From positions 1,466,001 through 1,530,000 of the forward strand of contig CALZFC010000032.1 of the NCBI GenBank assembly GCA_945643635.1: DNA of 64,000 nt, read 5' to 3'. A program made the position numbers and the translations under genes. The stretch is from Allodiplogaster sudhausi (lineage: Eukaryota > Nematoda > Chromadorea > Rhabditida > Diplogasteridae). The notes under the pieces are model-generated. The model had not been told where the DNA came from. It ran no database searches and was given only the letters and a program-made list of their open reading frames with translations. Shown one piece after another: positions 22,261 to 37,420 of this stretch (its first letter is position 1; each line of letters begins with the position of its first letter).

Positions 22261-25219
22261 TTACTTGGAGTAATAGACACGATAGTAGAGCGTCTTCGAG
22301 CGCCACAGCGAATACGAGTTGTCGAACTAAAAAAGCACTTTTTTAATCGGGTAAATTTTGATTTTAAAGATTCGAGCAAAAAAAAATTTTTCCTGTTGTT
22401 TACATTTAATTTTAGCTATAAACAATATATCAATCAACAAAAAAAATCTTAAATTTGGACACACTAGACACTATTCAGGAAACTCGCTTTTAGCAGAGTT
22501 CTTCTCTAATTTATATGATTCCTTAAAAAAATAAGTGAAAAAAGTGGAAAAAGGAAGAAGAAGAAGATAACAAATCGATAATTAAAGCTACAAAATTATA
22601 ACCTTGAGAAGGTAGACACCCCTGCCCGGGTACTGATGACTGCCCGCGTACACTTCCTCGTGGCAGTCGCGTCGGTACACCGGAATGATCTCGTCCTGGC
22701 AAGAGAAAGAAAAATCAAAATTTATCCTTATTTAATAAAAGTCAGCTTCATCAACTTACTTTATTTTTCTAATAGTACTGTATTTTGTTGGTGGAAAAAG
22801 AAAACAATGCAATAACAATTTAGCTCCCAAAATAAAGACTTACTATGACAAATGCTCAGCTAAAACCGCCGGTTTTTACAACGAGGAGCAAAGTCTTACC
22901 CTATCATTTTTTTTTCGTTCTTCCTGATGCTTATTTTTGTTGAAGTTATTGCATAGTAAGCCTCAACTACTTCCATCTCACATTTTAATCTACTCCATTT
23001 CACGAGCCTCCGCTCTTTACTCCATTTCACGGCCCTCAGCCCTCTACTCCATTTCACGGCCCCCAACCTGATGCGGCTTGTTCGGATCGCGTCTCTTCTC
23101 CTTGGCCGGGTTGCCTCCTTCGACATCGCCGGGTGCCGTGCCCGGACGAATGCCGCCCTCTCCCTCGGCAGCCGCCTCGCCGCCCTCGAGACCCTCTTCG
23201 TCCTCTTCATCCGACTCAGAGACGTGGATGGAGACCTGGAGAATATTTACATTATTAGTATTATTATTTAAAATTTTAGTCTACTTATTATTATTAGGAA
23301 CGATTATTATTCAATAACATATATTATGAATAATAATAATAAATAGCAATAAATACGGCATATTACTAATCGATAAATAAATGAAAACAAATTATTTTCA
23401 TTTGATAAAATAATGACTTTCTGATATTACCGTTAATTATCGTTATTAGTGAACCAAGCTAAGTTAGTTTTAATATTAATTGATTAGATTAAAAAATAAA
23501 CCTGAATCAGCTTACCTGATTCGTTTCCGAGATCGACCACTCGAACAGGACGCCAAAGCCAATGTCATAGTAGTCCGTAGCGAACTCCCAGAACAGACAC
23601 GAACCGTCTTCGTGAGTTGGCACGCGAATCTAAATAAATAACTAATTAAATAAATAAATAAATAAATAAATATATATATATATATATATATAGACTGAAT
23701 TATTTTCTTTAAAAAAATTTAACTGATTATTGTTTTGTTATCACCAAATCAATTTTGTTTCTTCAAAAAAAACTAGTACAAGTTTGCAATAAAAAAGTAT
23801 CCATGTTTGAGCAAAACGAATTCGCTCCCGAGCATGTGAAGAAAAACTGTTACTATTCATTGTCAGCTGGCTGAAAAAATAAATATAGTTAGCCAACTCT
23901 ATGCGCCCGTACTAAAACCTTTGTTTCGATTGCCAAGAAAAAGCCAAATCTTCTTACTCTTCAAAATTATATTAATACATTATTTACCGCTTTTAAAATG
24001 AAGAAAAAGCCCGTCAACTTTCCAGCCAAGACCAAAAAAACTTGACACCAAAGCTACCGTATCCCTTTGTCCCCGAATACTTACCGTAACCGTCTCTCCG
24101 TGTCCGACTTTGATGATGCCCTCGCTGCCCTCCTTCTTAATCGTGTCCTTGAATTGCTGGATGTCATTGCGATTCCAGAGTGAAGCGGGAGCGATCGCTG
24201 GGTTCGCTAGAAGAAAAAAAGAGAAATCGATTGATTTTTTCTTAGATACGAATATATTAGCATTAGTAATAATAATTTCACTATGATATTACTTTCCTAA
24301 ATATATACCATATACACTGGTACGCATTCGTCTCAAGAGAGAGATTCACAACACTTATGGCATAGAGGAACAAGATGCAATAAGGAAAGCTGGAAAAGAT
24401 GCACAATATGCCTGCCCCGATGGAATAGGAAATAAAATATTTAAAAAAAAACACCATCGTTTCATTTCTAATCTACCAATTATTGATCCAAAGAGGGCAA
24501 CGAAATGGGAAGAATTAGAAAATTGCGACTCTTTTTTCTCAAGAAAACGACCCCTTGATATTATAAGAATTTTCATTTTTCACTAAAATAAAGTATTTTA
24601 CGAAAGCACAGACAGTGGCACAATGTTGATATGTACAAGCGAGAACACCAAGAAAACCACCTCGACTTACAAAAGCATTTTTTAGCCTTCTTGGAAAACC
24701 AGACATAAAAAAGAGTAAGAGAAAATGGTGTGTGGGAAACTACAGTAGCCAGGCAAGAACAATTCGTAGAACCGTAGAAGCCATTTTCACAAGGATACAA
24801 ACGAAATAGCTTCACCAGAGCAAGCGACAGATAGCGAAAAAAGGAAATGTATGGGAGGGAGAAAGCGATAGAGTGGTTGAGAAATGAATTGTTTTCATTG
24901 AATTTGAAAGGAGGGAGAGGACAACAACATCTTTACAACTTTACGAGACTACAGTATTCTTTTGTTGAACTGGAGCGAACATCTGACTACAGTAACCACT
25001 TACATAGATCTCGTAATATTTGCAACAAACCCACAGTGACAGAAGAGTCCCATTTGTGCGTGAATCGAGGACACTTGAAAAGTGGAGAGTTAGAAGAGGG
25101 AAGTGTGCAAGAAACGAAAGAGAGGAAAGTGCGGAAAGAGAGACACAGAGAGAGAGAGAGAGAGAGAAGAGAGAGAGACAGAGAGAGAGAGGCAGAAATA
25201 AAGATAGAGAAAGACAGAA

Positions 25220-25256
<37 letters not shown>

Positions 25257-25280
25257 AGAAAGAAATGAAAGAGTGAGACG

Positions 25281-25328
<48 letters not shown>

Positions 25329-27633
25329 CAGAGAAGAGAGAGACAGAGAGAGAGAGAAGAGAGAGACATTGCGAGAATTATCGAAAGAGAGAGGGAAAGA
25401 AAGCGAGAGAAAGGTAAGAGAGTGAAGGAATGATAGGCAGTGAGAGTGAATATAGAAAAAAAAAATTCACAAAATGACTTAAAAAAAAACTCCACAAGTG
25501 AAGACACAGAGTACCATTCTGTGAGAGAGTGAGAAAAAAAAATAATAGAATTATAAAACACAAGACATTCACCCTCTTGTGTGTTCTCATCCATATTGCA
25601 GCCAGCTCTACACTTTAGTTACTATGTACTTTCTCGATCCTCATTCAAATTTAACCTTTTTCCTATCTAAAAAGATCACTAACTTCATTAGCCATACATT
25701 TATCTTTAAATTCTTCATCCTCTTTTTTCTAACACCTCTCACCGCTCCCTGTTTCCTTCAGAAGAGTTAACATTTCAGATGAGAAATTCTTTCGAACGAA
25801 TGCTAGGTGGTTTTCCTGCACATCCATACTATATACACAGTTTCAGTAATAATGCAATGATCACTGAGGGTTCGGAAATGCAATAAATTTTAAAAACCAC
25901 AACAGTAAATGGAGAAGAAAACCTCGCCTCTTTGTCTCTTTCATGACCCATCTCTAAAAAAATCCACCTAACCAAAGTAAAATAATATATTCTCCAAAAC
26001 AGAGCACAAAATCATCCGAGTAGTAGCAGCAAAACCTTGGGTTTCCTCGAAATTATTTAAATGATACCGTTAAAATGCTAGGATAAACTCCAATCACCTC
26101 GAATTCATAAAGCAATGAGCATGGAATTTCTTCACCGGACTCCTCTTAAAAATTTCTGGAATGGTAAGTTCACTCCGCATTAAAAAAAAGATATAAACAG
26201 TAAATTTTTAAGCCCCTGCCAAAATCATAAAAACAAAAGCCCCTACATCTTTTTTTCCACCCCAAACGCCCCTCCCCCTCCGGCCACTGACATGGAATGT
26301 CCTCACCGGGCTCCTCGTCGCTCACATCCGAGTCATCATCGCGCTTCTTCGCCTCCTCCTCATCAACGACCTGTAATTAATTGATAAAGTAATTAATTAA
26401 CTTCTCTTTTTTCGGTTCTAAATACATTTTTTTTCAGTATTTATTTATTCAACTAGGGAAGCTAATTTAGATTTTATCCCTATAGTAAATATATAAAAAA
26501 AGAATTAAATTTAAATTTTATCCTTATAGTAAATATAAAAAAGAATTATATCGATCTTACATAATTAGCCTTGTCTGCACGGAATAAAAGCCACTTTGAA
26601 AGGATTGTATCTTATTTTTTTTTAAATTTAAAATCGTTGCAATAAAAAGAAAATACAAAAAAAATACAAAAGTACAAAATATATTCGCCCACCCTGACCT
26701 TGGCAGGCTTGACGATCGGTGGCTGTGGCATCTCGGCTGTCATCATCATCTGCTTCTTCTTCTGCTGCTGATCTCCGCCTTCCTCTCCTCCCTCTCCTCC
26801 TCCTCCAACTGCTGCTGCCAGCTCGGCTGCCTGTTGCTGAGCGTACACCTGTAATTTATATATGAATGTAAAATTAATTAATTAACTTTATTAAAATAAA
26901 TAAATTAACTAATTTTATTAATTAATTAGTCACGAACAAATAAAATTATTCTAAATTAAGGTATAAATTTTTAAAATTACATATTTCCAGCCATATAGAA
27001 ATTTCAGAATAAAAAAAAATAAAATAAAAATAATAAATAATAAATAAATATAAACATTACCTGTGCCATGTACTGCTGGTAGTGCTGCTCTTGCAGCTGG
27101 CGAATGAGAGCTTCTTGCTGAAAGCACATATTATTTTGTTTCTACATAATAGATAAAAAGGTAATAATAATAATAATAAATAATAAAATAACGAGTCACA
27201 TACCATTTTAAATTCGCGATTACATTAATTTATCAAGTTTGTACAAATCCACACGATTTAACGCAGTCGCACACGATGGCATGCCAAATATGAGCCGCGT
27301 CAAAAAAACGCTATTCTGAGATTCTTTTTCTCCATTTTTGTTAAACTTAATAAATGTGCCAATAAATTCCGTTATACTGTTGAAAGTGAATGATATGCTA
27401 CATTTGTAATATTAAATTAAAAAAAGCAGTCATTTCTACGTGAAATGTTTACTGTTTCCGTAGTATACAATCTGTTCTACGATGCTCGGATACCCTTCAG
27501 ATCCCCTGGAATATTGGAACAGGTGGTCATCGCGCCAAAGTCTTCCGACTCTTCTCTCTCTCTCTCTACCATCGCTCTCTCTCTCTCTCTCTATCTCTCT
27601 CGCTATCTCTACATCTCTTCCTCTCTACTTTCA

Positions 27634-27665
<32 letters not shown>

Positions 27666-27760
27666 CATCTCTCCTTCTCCCTAATCTCTCACAATGCTTT
27701 CTCAGCTGACGAACATTGCTGCCTATAGCGGTAATTTCAGAGATACAACGGTAGACAGGT

Positions 27761-27811
<51 letters not shown>

Positions 27812-29177
27812 CAGAGATAGAGAGAGAGCGAAGAGAAAGAAAGAGAGAGAAAGAGATTTTAACAGAAAAGATCAAAACAAAGCATCTTACGACAAAAGCA
27901 ACGAATCGAACAGTCTAAATTAAATTTACTGCGAATTTTTTTTTGAACTTCTGCCATTTATATTTTATTAAAAAAAATTTCAATTGTTATTTCCCACTGC
28001 CTGAAGAAATTTCTTCCCGTTATCGCTCTTCTACATTACAAGTTGGCCCTCGAGAAGTCAATCTGTCTGGTCGTTTTTTATCAGTCTCATTCTTTTTCTC
28101 TCTGCCCGTCTCTTCTCGAAATCTTTCTCCTCTCTCTCTCTCTTTCTCTCTCACTTCTCCATATCTTTCTCTCTTTCTCTCTCACTTCTCCATATCTTTC
28201 TCTCTCTCTCTCTCTCACTCTCTCTCCAAGTGCACTGACTTCTGCCCTCAATGGAACGACTCATCATGAGTCTCCACTCTTTCCTCATACTCCTCATCAG
28301 GCGGCCTCCTCAGATAGATCTGAGGGACACGAAAAGTGCAAGAAAGTGTCGGGAGAGGGGATCTTCTTGCCAGCTGGTTAGTTGGAGTGCCGGTCAGCTG
28401 GCTTCAGCTTCTGTTCCTTTCTTTTTCTCCCTCTCACTTCTCTCTCTCTCTCTCTCTCTCTCTCTTTTGCTCTCTCACTCTTTTCCTCTGCCTCTCTCTC
28501 TCTCGAGCACCTTATTTTTCTTTACTTATCTCTCTCCTTCCCATATCTCTCTGCTCACCTGATCGCTCGGCTGGCTCCTCCTTATCCTCCTTCAGTCTCT
28601 CTCTCTTCCCCAATATCCCTCTCCCTCTTCTCTCTCTCCCTCTTTCTCTCTCCTCCCCTCTCTCTCTCTCTATCTCTCTCTCTCTCTCTCCCTCACCTAC
28701 GTCATCCCCTCCTATTCCCTGAGATTCGCACGTTCTGTGCAGCTTCTGCTGGCTGCTGCGACCTCTCCTCCTCTGTTCACATCCGCCCTTTACACACGCA
28801 TACACCAGCCATGCAGTCAGAGCCCCGTCCAGTCATCCGCGGCCAGTCTACGCCAAAAGACGGCCGCGGCGGCTCTCCCAAGCTGGGTCTCCCGAGCTGA
28901 GTTTAAATTCTACAGTAATCCTTAACTAATTTTTAATGTAAACTAGTTTCTAAGGTTAACTCCATGCTCCGGCCATTTCCTCCTCTTGTCTTATCTTTCC
29001 TCCTTCGTCCTCTCGTTAATCATCTCTACAGTTCTGCACTTACATATCTCTCTCTCTTGGTCAGTCTCGAGTGGATGAGAGGGAAAGTGGGTGACAGAGC
29101 GAGAGACGGAGAGCGAGAGAGTGAGAGAAAGAGGAAGAGGGAGAGAGAGTGAGAGAAAGACAGAGAGAGAGACATCG

Positions 29178-29209
<32 letters not shown>

Positions 29210-32047
29210 GCATATCCCTCGTGTTGTGCGGATATGCACACATTGAGCCATAGACATCTTCCTCCTCTCCTCCTCCCTTGCTCTTCCTTTCCATAATCTC
29301 AGTCCCTGTTCTTCACCTTTGTCTCATATAGCAGGGACAACTAATCACTCTCACTCTCTCTCTCCCGCTCTCTCTCTCACGCTCTCTCTCTCTCCCGCTC
29401 TCTCTCTCTCTCTCTCTCTTTCTCTCATCCTTCCTCTCCTTCCCTCTCTAGCTCTCTCTCCTCTCTCTCTCTCTCTCTCTCGCTCTCTCCAACACTTCCA
29501 ACACCACCTTAATACCAGCCTGGCTTGCCTGCCTATTGCTTATCATATCATCACCTCTCAATACCTATCCAGCTGCCTCTCTGAACCGGTGGTGGTTTTA
29601 TCCGTCCGTATTGATTAATTGATTAATTGATTAATTAATTAATTGGATGTGCGCGCATATAATGCTAATTATGGTGCCATATTCGGCTTCTTTAACCATA
29701 AAGATTTTTAATAAATAAATATATTTAACCTTTTCCAATTCAACGTCCGACATTTTAAACATTTACAAGCTGATCAACGTTTGCTGTTGTAGCCTAACTA
29801 AGAATATTAATTCCCGATAAATTCAGATATCCACATCGACGCCGTTGGTAGGCGCCAATTTAAGCAGTCTCCCGCTTTCTCTCTGCATCTCACTACCTCT
29901 ACATCTCAACAATCTCTCTTTCTCTCTCATCCAATTCTCTCTCTCTCTCTCATCCACATACTCTCTCGCGTATGGCCGAACTTCCTCCGGATTGCCTAAC
30001 GCAAATCTTCCTGAATCTCAACTTTCTGGAGAGGGTCCGCTTAGAGACCGTGTGTCAACTATGGCACTATGTGCTACAGGTTGGCAGAGAATCTTATTAG
30101 GTTGAGAGAGAACCTTATTAGGTTGAGAGAGAACCTTATTAGGGTGAGAGAGAACCTTATTAGGTTGAGAGAGAACCTTATTAGGTTGAGAGAGAACCTT
30201 ATTAGGTTGAGAGAGAACCTTATTCGGTTGAGAGAGAACCTTAATAGGTTGGCAGAGAATCTTATTTTGATTTCATTTATTCTTTCTTAAATAATTAAAA
30301 AAATTTAAGGATCACTTACAATATATTAATTTTACTTAATGGAGCTCATCAAAAAAGAAGCTTACTCTAAAAGATCAAAAATTGCTGCTTCAAGTCGAAC
30401 GAAGAGAGACGGACTAAGAGGATGTACTCATTTCAAAGTGTAAGGATCAAACTGAGCGAGAGAGAGAGAGTGAGAGAGAGAGAGGGTGAGCGAGAGAAAT
30501 AGAGATAGAGAGAGAGAGAGGGTGAGCGAGAGAGAGAGTGAGAGAGAGACGAGAGAGAGAGGAGAACACTAGAACGAGAAGCTCAATCAGAGTGCACGTG
30601 CACTACACATGAAGCTTAACAACTGACTTTTTTTCCAGCTAATATTAGCAATGTTCGAGATCGGAAATAATTACGAATAAAAAATTCTTAAGAAAAAACC
30701 ACTGAAATAAAATGAGTCTATATACTTTTACATGGCGGTCAACTTTTGGGGACCTAAATTAACCAATTATTGGGGTCTAAAAATACCCACTATAGGACCA
30801 GAAATACCCAATTATTGGGCAAAAAAACCCCAAGTAACAGGGCCGTTCTTGCTTCTCCGATATGCGCAAGCTGAACATTGCCGACTTCCTCATGAACACG
30901 ACAACCGACTACTACCAGCAGGTGAGGAAATGAGAGGAGGAATCACATCTCTCATCTCGAATCAAATCAATCCCCCAGAGAGTTGAGACCCCCTAACAAA
31001 CTCTGATTTGAGGCCTCTAGGAAGCTCTAAAAGAGAACAGAACCCAAATATGAAGATTCCATTTCATTAGTCTACAACTTGTTCAAGTGGTATTTCAGCT
31101 TCAGCAACTCCTACAACATTCATTATTGCTGTCCATCTACTTTGATCCCTGATCCACTTGGATCTACCTCTCTCTCGCTCTCTTGTTCTCTATCTCTCTC
31201 TCTCTCTTTCTCCCTTTAGTCTCTCTCTCTCTCTCTCACTTCTCACTCGCTCTCTCTCTCTTTTCTCTCTCTCTCTCTCTCTCTCACTTCTCACTCGCTC
31301 TCTCTCTCTCTATCTCTTTCTCTCTCTCTCTCTCTTTCTCTCTCTGTCTCTCTCCTTCTTCCAGGAGTCCATCTCCCTAGCTCCGACCGTGCTCGGAGTG
31401 GTCGAACGCTGTGGCGCCCACGTCCACTCGCTCTCATTTGGCAATCGATGGCTCAAAGTCTCACAACACATTATTGACTGCATCACCGAGTTAGTGGCAG
31501 TAGTCATACTTTCTCTCCCTCTCCCTCTCTCTCTTTCTCTCTCTCCCGCTCTCTCTCTCTCTCTCTTTCACACACACACTCTCTCTCTCTCTCTCTGTAT
31601 CTCTCTCTCTTTCTGTATTTTTTTCTCTCTCTCTTCTCTTCTCTGTCTTTCTCCATTTTCCCACACTTCCTAAGGTTGTCTAACGTCAGAGAACAACGAA
31701 ATCACCTGCTTCACTCAATCCTCTGTTCTTGGCGGGGATTTCAAAAGCTTTTCCCGGCTCTTTCCTTTTTCCTGCTCCTCTATTTTTTGAGTTTTGACTC
31801 TTTCCACCATTTCTCCTCTCTCCTCTCTCTTGCAAATTTCGTCAAGCTTTTGATACTCTGCTAGGATGAGAGGAGAGGAGGTTGAAATGTTGTTGTAATG
31901 CTCACTATGTCGCAAATCCGGTGAGGCGGAATAGACGGAAAATATGCGCGAGTGAACGGAAGGGATTGAAGAGTACGAGAGAAAGAGAGGGGGAGAGAGT
32001 GAGAGAGAGAGATGGAGAGAGACAGAAGGAGGTAGAAAGAGACCGAG

Positions 32048-32090
<43 letters not shown>

Positions 32091-32830
32091 GATCTTAGAA
32101 AGCCACGAGAGATACGTAAACAAGGTACCATTACCAACGATGAACAGATCTGTCATTCTCTGTCGCATTCTCGCTCTCTCTCTCTCTCTCTTTCTCTGCT
32201 TCCTCTCTCTCTCTCTTTCCATCTCTCCCTCTCTCTCTCTCTGACTGGCGGTGGTAGGGGCGAGAAGAAGCCCGCTTTTCAATGGTCAACCGTAGAGATA
32301 TTCTCAACAGAGTAAAGTAATCATGTGAGAAACCAGCGCGATGCTGAGCGAAATGAAATAGGCAAGTGATAAGGAGAAGCTGAGGTGAAGTTGACAATGA
32401 AGAATAGCGGATAACAAAGACAAACAAAAAATATTTCCCTAGTTTCCATGAGCAACAACTTTGGCAAGGATGGTAAATGTTTTGCGACTAATTGTAAGAA
32501 TCAGTGGCTAGGCCGGTAGTGGACGGTATGTCTGGCTTCATAGAAGACTGTGGATTTGGTAAAAAAATAGAGAGAGAGAGAGAGAGATGCCGAGAGGGAG
32601 AAAAAGAGACACAGAGAGAGTAAGAGAGAGAGACAGAGAGAGAGAACCCGAGAGAGATAGAGAGAGAGAGACGTAGACACCGAGAGAGTAGGCGAAAGGT
32701 GTTTTTTTGCCAAGGATAAACTAGCCATTTGCTCGTCCTAAATCTCAACACGTGATTGATCCTTAGGCTATTTGCAAGAAAGGCGTCATCTGCTCTGACG
32801 ATGACATTCGTCTAGGAACAACAACCTTGC

Positions 32831-32878
<48 letters not shown>

Positions 32879-32904
32879 AGAGAGAGGGAGTAGAAGAGAG
32901 AGAA

Positions 32905-32937
<33 letters not shown>

Positions 32938-33397
32938 AAGAGAAAGAGAGTGGAGAGCCCAAGGCGAGAAGGGAATGACTAAATGACGAATGAGGAGGAT
33001 CTTTGCCATGTGCGTATTCAATCAGGTGCTTCTCGGCTGTTTCTGCAGTGTAGATACGCGGAAATGTTATGAAGGGCTAAAGTTCGCTCTCTCTCCCTCT
33101 CCTTCTCCCCCTCTCCTTTTCTCTATCTCTCTCTATCCCACTCTCCTTCTCTCTCTCACTTTCTACCCTCTCTCTCACGTCCTCCTATTCTCTCCCTTTC
33201 CTATAGACTCTACCTGTATCTCTCTCTCTCTCTCTCTCTTTCCAGAAACTGCGACCAGGTCCGTGAAATCGACCTGGGTGCCGTCATCCTCAACGCTGAC
33301 ATCCACGCGTTACTCGAGAATTCAGCTGACCGCCTCGAGCATCTCTCACTCGAAGAGACCAGCTGGGTGTGCAGTCAACACGCGGAAAAGGTTCTTT

Positions 33398-33433
<36 letters not shown>

Positions 33434-35793
33434 CAGTCGCTCTCTCTCTCCGTTTCTCTCTCTGTCTCCTCTATCTCTCCCGCTTCTCTCTCTCTCTCAG
33501 TCTCCTCTATCTCTCTCGCCTCTCTCTCTCTCTCTCTATCTCATCTTTCTTCTCCCTGTTTCTCCCTCTCTATCCACAAGTCCATGAATTTACTCTCAAG
33601 ACGTCACCGCCTAACCAGACTGATAAATATGTCGACACGGGAGGATAAAAAGAACACCTCCACCACATGATCATCAACATTTTTCAACATTTGTGATCCC
33701 GAGCAACCAGTGTTATTCCAGGAGTCCCTTTCGCAATATGTCAACAAATGGAGCGAACGTATTCAGTAATGTAATACTCAAGAGCAAAAAAAGATTCTCA
33801 AGCTTTTCAAAGAGACCAAGCTCCTTTCTCTCTAAGGTCGCTTCAACCTTTGCCGCTATGAAGCAGCTGAAGTCACTAAATCTACGCGCTGCTCTCTTCA
33901 ACATTGAGAATATTGTCCATTTGCCGGACACGCTACGGTTGGCGAACGGTTGACTAATTAGCGATTATTAAAGCTCTCATTAATGATTGATTGAAATCGG
34001 CGAACGGTTGACTGTTTAGCTATTAAAATTGCGAATTAATTATCGATTGAATTCTTGGGGAACGGTTAACTAATTATCTAATTAAATATTTAATTAGTGA
34101 AACTAATTAATTAAACGGGATAGCATGTGGGCGCTAATAACGGTAGAGGATACTACTATCGATTGTGACGTGTATAAGTACTACTAGAAGATACTACTAT
34201 CGGCGCTAATAACGATAGAAGATACTACTATGGATTGCAGTGAAATCAACATCAGTGGTGCGCGGCAGTTCTCGAATGACGCTATGGTGAGCTTTCTACT
34301 CGAGCATCCCAAGCTGCGATGTCTTCGCGCGTCTCCATGCAACGTCATTAGTCAAGGTTGCTACTCTTCGAGCTACGCAAGACTACTCTTCCTTATTTCC
34401 TTGGCGTCTAGAAGCTTCACCATGTCTGTGACGTGTATAATTACTACTTCGGAGAAAAGTTGTCAAAGGCAGAGAGGGAGAGAGAGAGGGAGCGAGAGAG
34501 AAAGAGAGAGGCAGAGAGAGACAGGAAATTACAGAAGTGATGAAATGAGAGAGTTTTAAAGACAGAGAGAGGAAGAGTGAGAAAGAGAGATAGAGAGATA
34601 GATAGAGAGAGAGGGAGAAAGAGAGAGAGTTAATGACAGAAGAGACTATGATGAAAGAGGTTTAATGAGAGCAAGCGAAAGAGAGTAGAACTCCAAGAAC
34701 GTACATAGTGTGCCCTATCACAATGTCACAATGACAATATTACACTCAAAAAGAAGCACAATGGCAGACTTCACAGAAGAGTTCAATCGCGACATTCTCT
34801 CTCTCTCTCTCTCTCTCTCTACTCTCTCTCTCTCCCCCTCTCTCTTACCATAATCTCAGAGTGCACTTGTCCTTGTCCTCTCTTTGGACTCTGATCTGGT
34901 GAGAATTGCGGTACTAACACATGTCGAGACAAAAGCTAGTTCCTTGATTTTAGCTTCACACTATCACTGCTCAAAATCGCTTGATTGGGGGGGGGGGTTC
35001 GTAGAAATCATTTGGGCAATAACCATTTGGGGAAATAATCATATTTGGGCGAAACTCAAGGCACCCTAGCAGCAATACCTAACACAATTAGGCTACAAGC
35101 CTCGTACAAAAATGCCAAAGTAGCACCACACCAGGTTGCATCAGTCTCAAAAATGTCCATCTTTGAGGCAAAAACAACTTGCCAAGGATGAGCATAGCCA
35201 CGCTATATAACCAGCACAAGTCTCTTCCTGAGATTACCCTATAACCGGTGTAGCGTCTTCCAGAGAGACCACCCAATAACCACCCTTATAACTCTCTTCC
35301 AGAGATCATCGATGCTCTCGCTGGCCTGTGCCGGCTGGAGTCGCTCGAGCTTGGCTTTATCGACCAGCGCGAGCTTAGCATGTTGCCGCTGGCCGCGCTG
35401 ACGCAACTTCGCGTCTTGGAGCTTCGAGTGAGCTTTTTTTTTTATTATAAAATTTGATCTCTAAGTTTTCTACTTTACGGCCCATACCTGTTTCCACTTT
35501 ACGGCCCATGATACTTTTCTACTTTACGGCCCATGCCTGTTTTCCACTTTGCGCCCTTGTTTCTCGCTTCCTATTTCACGGCCATATCTCCACTCTGTTG
35601 CAGAACGTGCAATGCCTAAACGAGAACTCCTTGAGCATGTTGCTGTCGTCCATGACGCAGCTGCAGGAGCTGGCAATCAGACGGTGCGACCGCGTACACG
35701 ACTACTCTAGTCTGGCATTTTGCGAACGCCTCACTTCTCTCACGATCACAGACACCATGCAGGTGAGAGATATAGAGAGAGAGAGAAAGAGAA

Positions 35794-35826
<33 letters not shown>

Positions 35827-35880
35827 AAGAGAGAGAGAGAAAGAGAGAGAAGAAGAGAAAGAGAGGGAGAGAGAGAGAAG

Positions 35881-35928
<48 letters not shown>

Positions 35929-36563
35929 TAGCTTCCGTTTTTCCTTATTCTCACAAGGTATCTGGTGATGATCACAGCTGATTTGGCAGCTCAAGCTATA
36001 TTGAATAGCGCTGCATGTAAACCACCGGGCTACATGCGCGGCAAAATATTTTCTATCGCCCCAAAATGACAAATAATATTTCCGCTTCCCTTATTCGCAT
36101 AATAATATATTTTTAAATTATTAAAATACGTCGTAACAAACTACTTCGAAATCAGGCGCCAAATTTTGGCCTATCAACAATTAGCAAATCGACAGTGAAA
36201 GAAAATTAAAATCCACGCTAGTCATTAAACTGTTATATAGATATGCATGAAAACACCTTGTCGAGATCAGATCATTGCAGATTTAGTTCGTCTAATTATA
36301 TAAAACAGGGCATATGTGCAAACCACCGGGATGCTTGCGGGAAAAAATTTTTTTTGCCTCGAAATGAGAAAGTAATATCACCGCTTTTCTTTAACGCATA
36401 GTAATTTAATACGTCGCAACTATCAAACGAACTACCAAACATAACAAAACGAACTCTACAACTGTTAGAATTGGCTCTCTTCTCTCTTTCCCTTTCTCTC
36501 TCTCCTCTCTCTCCCTACCTCTCTTCTCTCTCTCCTCTCTCTCTCTTTCTCTCTCTCTCTCTT

Positions 36564-36606
<43 letters not shown>

Positions 36607-37374
36607 GCTCTGCGACGATGACCTACTCCTGGTGACTGCGCGATGCGCTCTCAAGCTCATCCACTTTGCCAACTGCATCAATGTCACTTCGGACGGTATC
36701 TCGCACGCTCTCTCACACTGCCAGCTTAGAGAGGTTTCAGCACATTTTACAAATAAGCAATAATGAGAGAATAATTTAACTTTAAAACTAGTTTTCAATA
36801 AAAATTAGTTGCAAGGAATCAAATATGAGAGCAATTTAATTTTTAAATGCGTTTAAAAAAAGTTTTCAAATAAAAATAAGAGAACAGTTGAATTTCAAAT
36901 AGAGTTGAGGCAAAAATGAGAGAGCAATTCAGTTTAAAAATTGAGTTTTAAAGAGGCAAAAATATGGAAAGCAATTCAGTTTAGTTTTAAAGAAGCAAAT
37001 ATGAGAGTAATTTAAGTTTTAAATTAGTTTTCAAGAAAAATCAGAGAGTAAAAGAATACTGCTGCGACAACAATGCTGGAGACAAAAAAATTCCAAATTA
37101 AAATAACATAAAATAAAAGGAATAATTCCAGCTGATTCTCATCAACTGCACAAGCATAACGGATGAAGCGATGCTTATGCTGGCGCACACCCAGAATGAA
37201 ATCCGCCGAATCTCGATTCAGGGATGTACAGGCATTACTAGGTTCGTGGCATCGCACTTTCTCTCTCTCTCACTCCCTCCCATTTTCTCCCTCGCAATCT
37301 CTTTTCTCTCTCTCTCTCTCCCTCTCATCTCTCTCTCCTTTCTCTCTCACTCCTCTCTCTCTCCCTCTCTATCT

Positions 37375-37420
<46 letters not shown>

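Noticed and set aside
30069..30290. Repeat protein (RENLIRL)n as coding
   Set aside because: It is the in-frame read-through of the intron 1 minisatellite; exon 2 joins exon 1 directly at 30079 in phase 0.
32766..32835. Extra F-box exon ([17 protein letters not shown])
   Set aside because: No usable donor follows, and exon 3 (ending ga|gttagt) joins exon 4 (a|aac) perfectly in phase without it.
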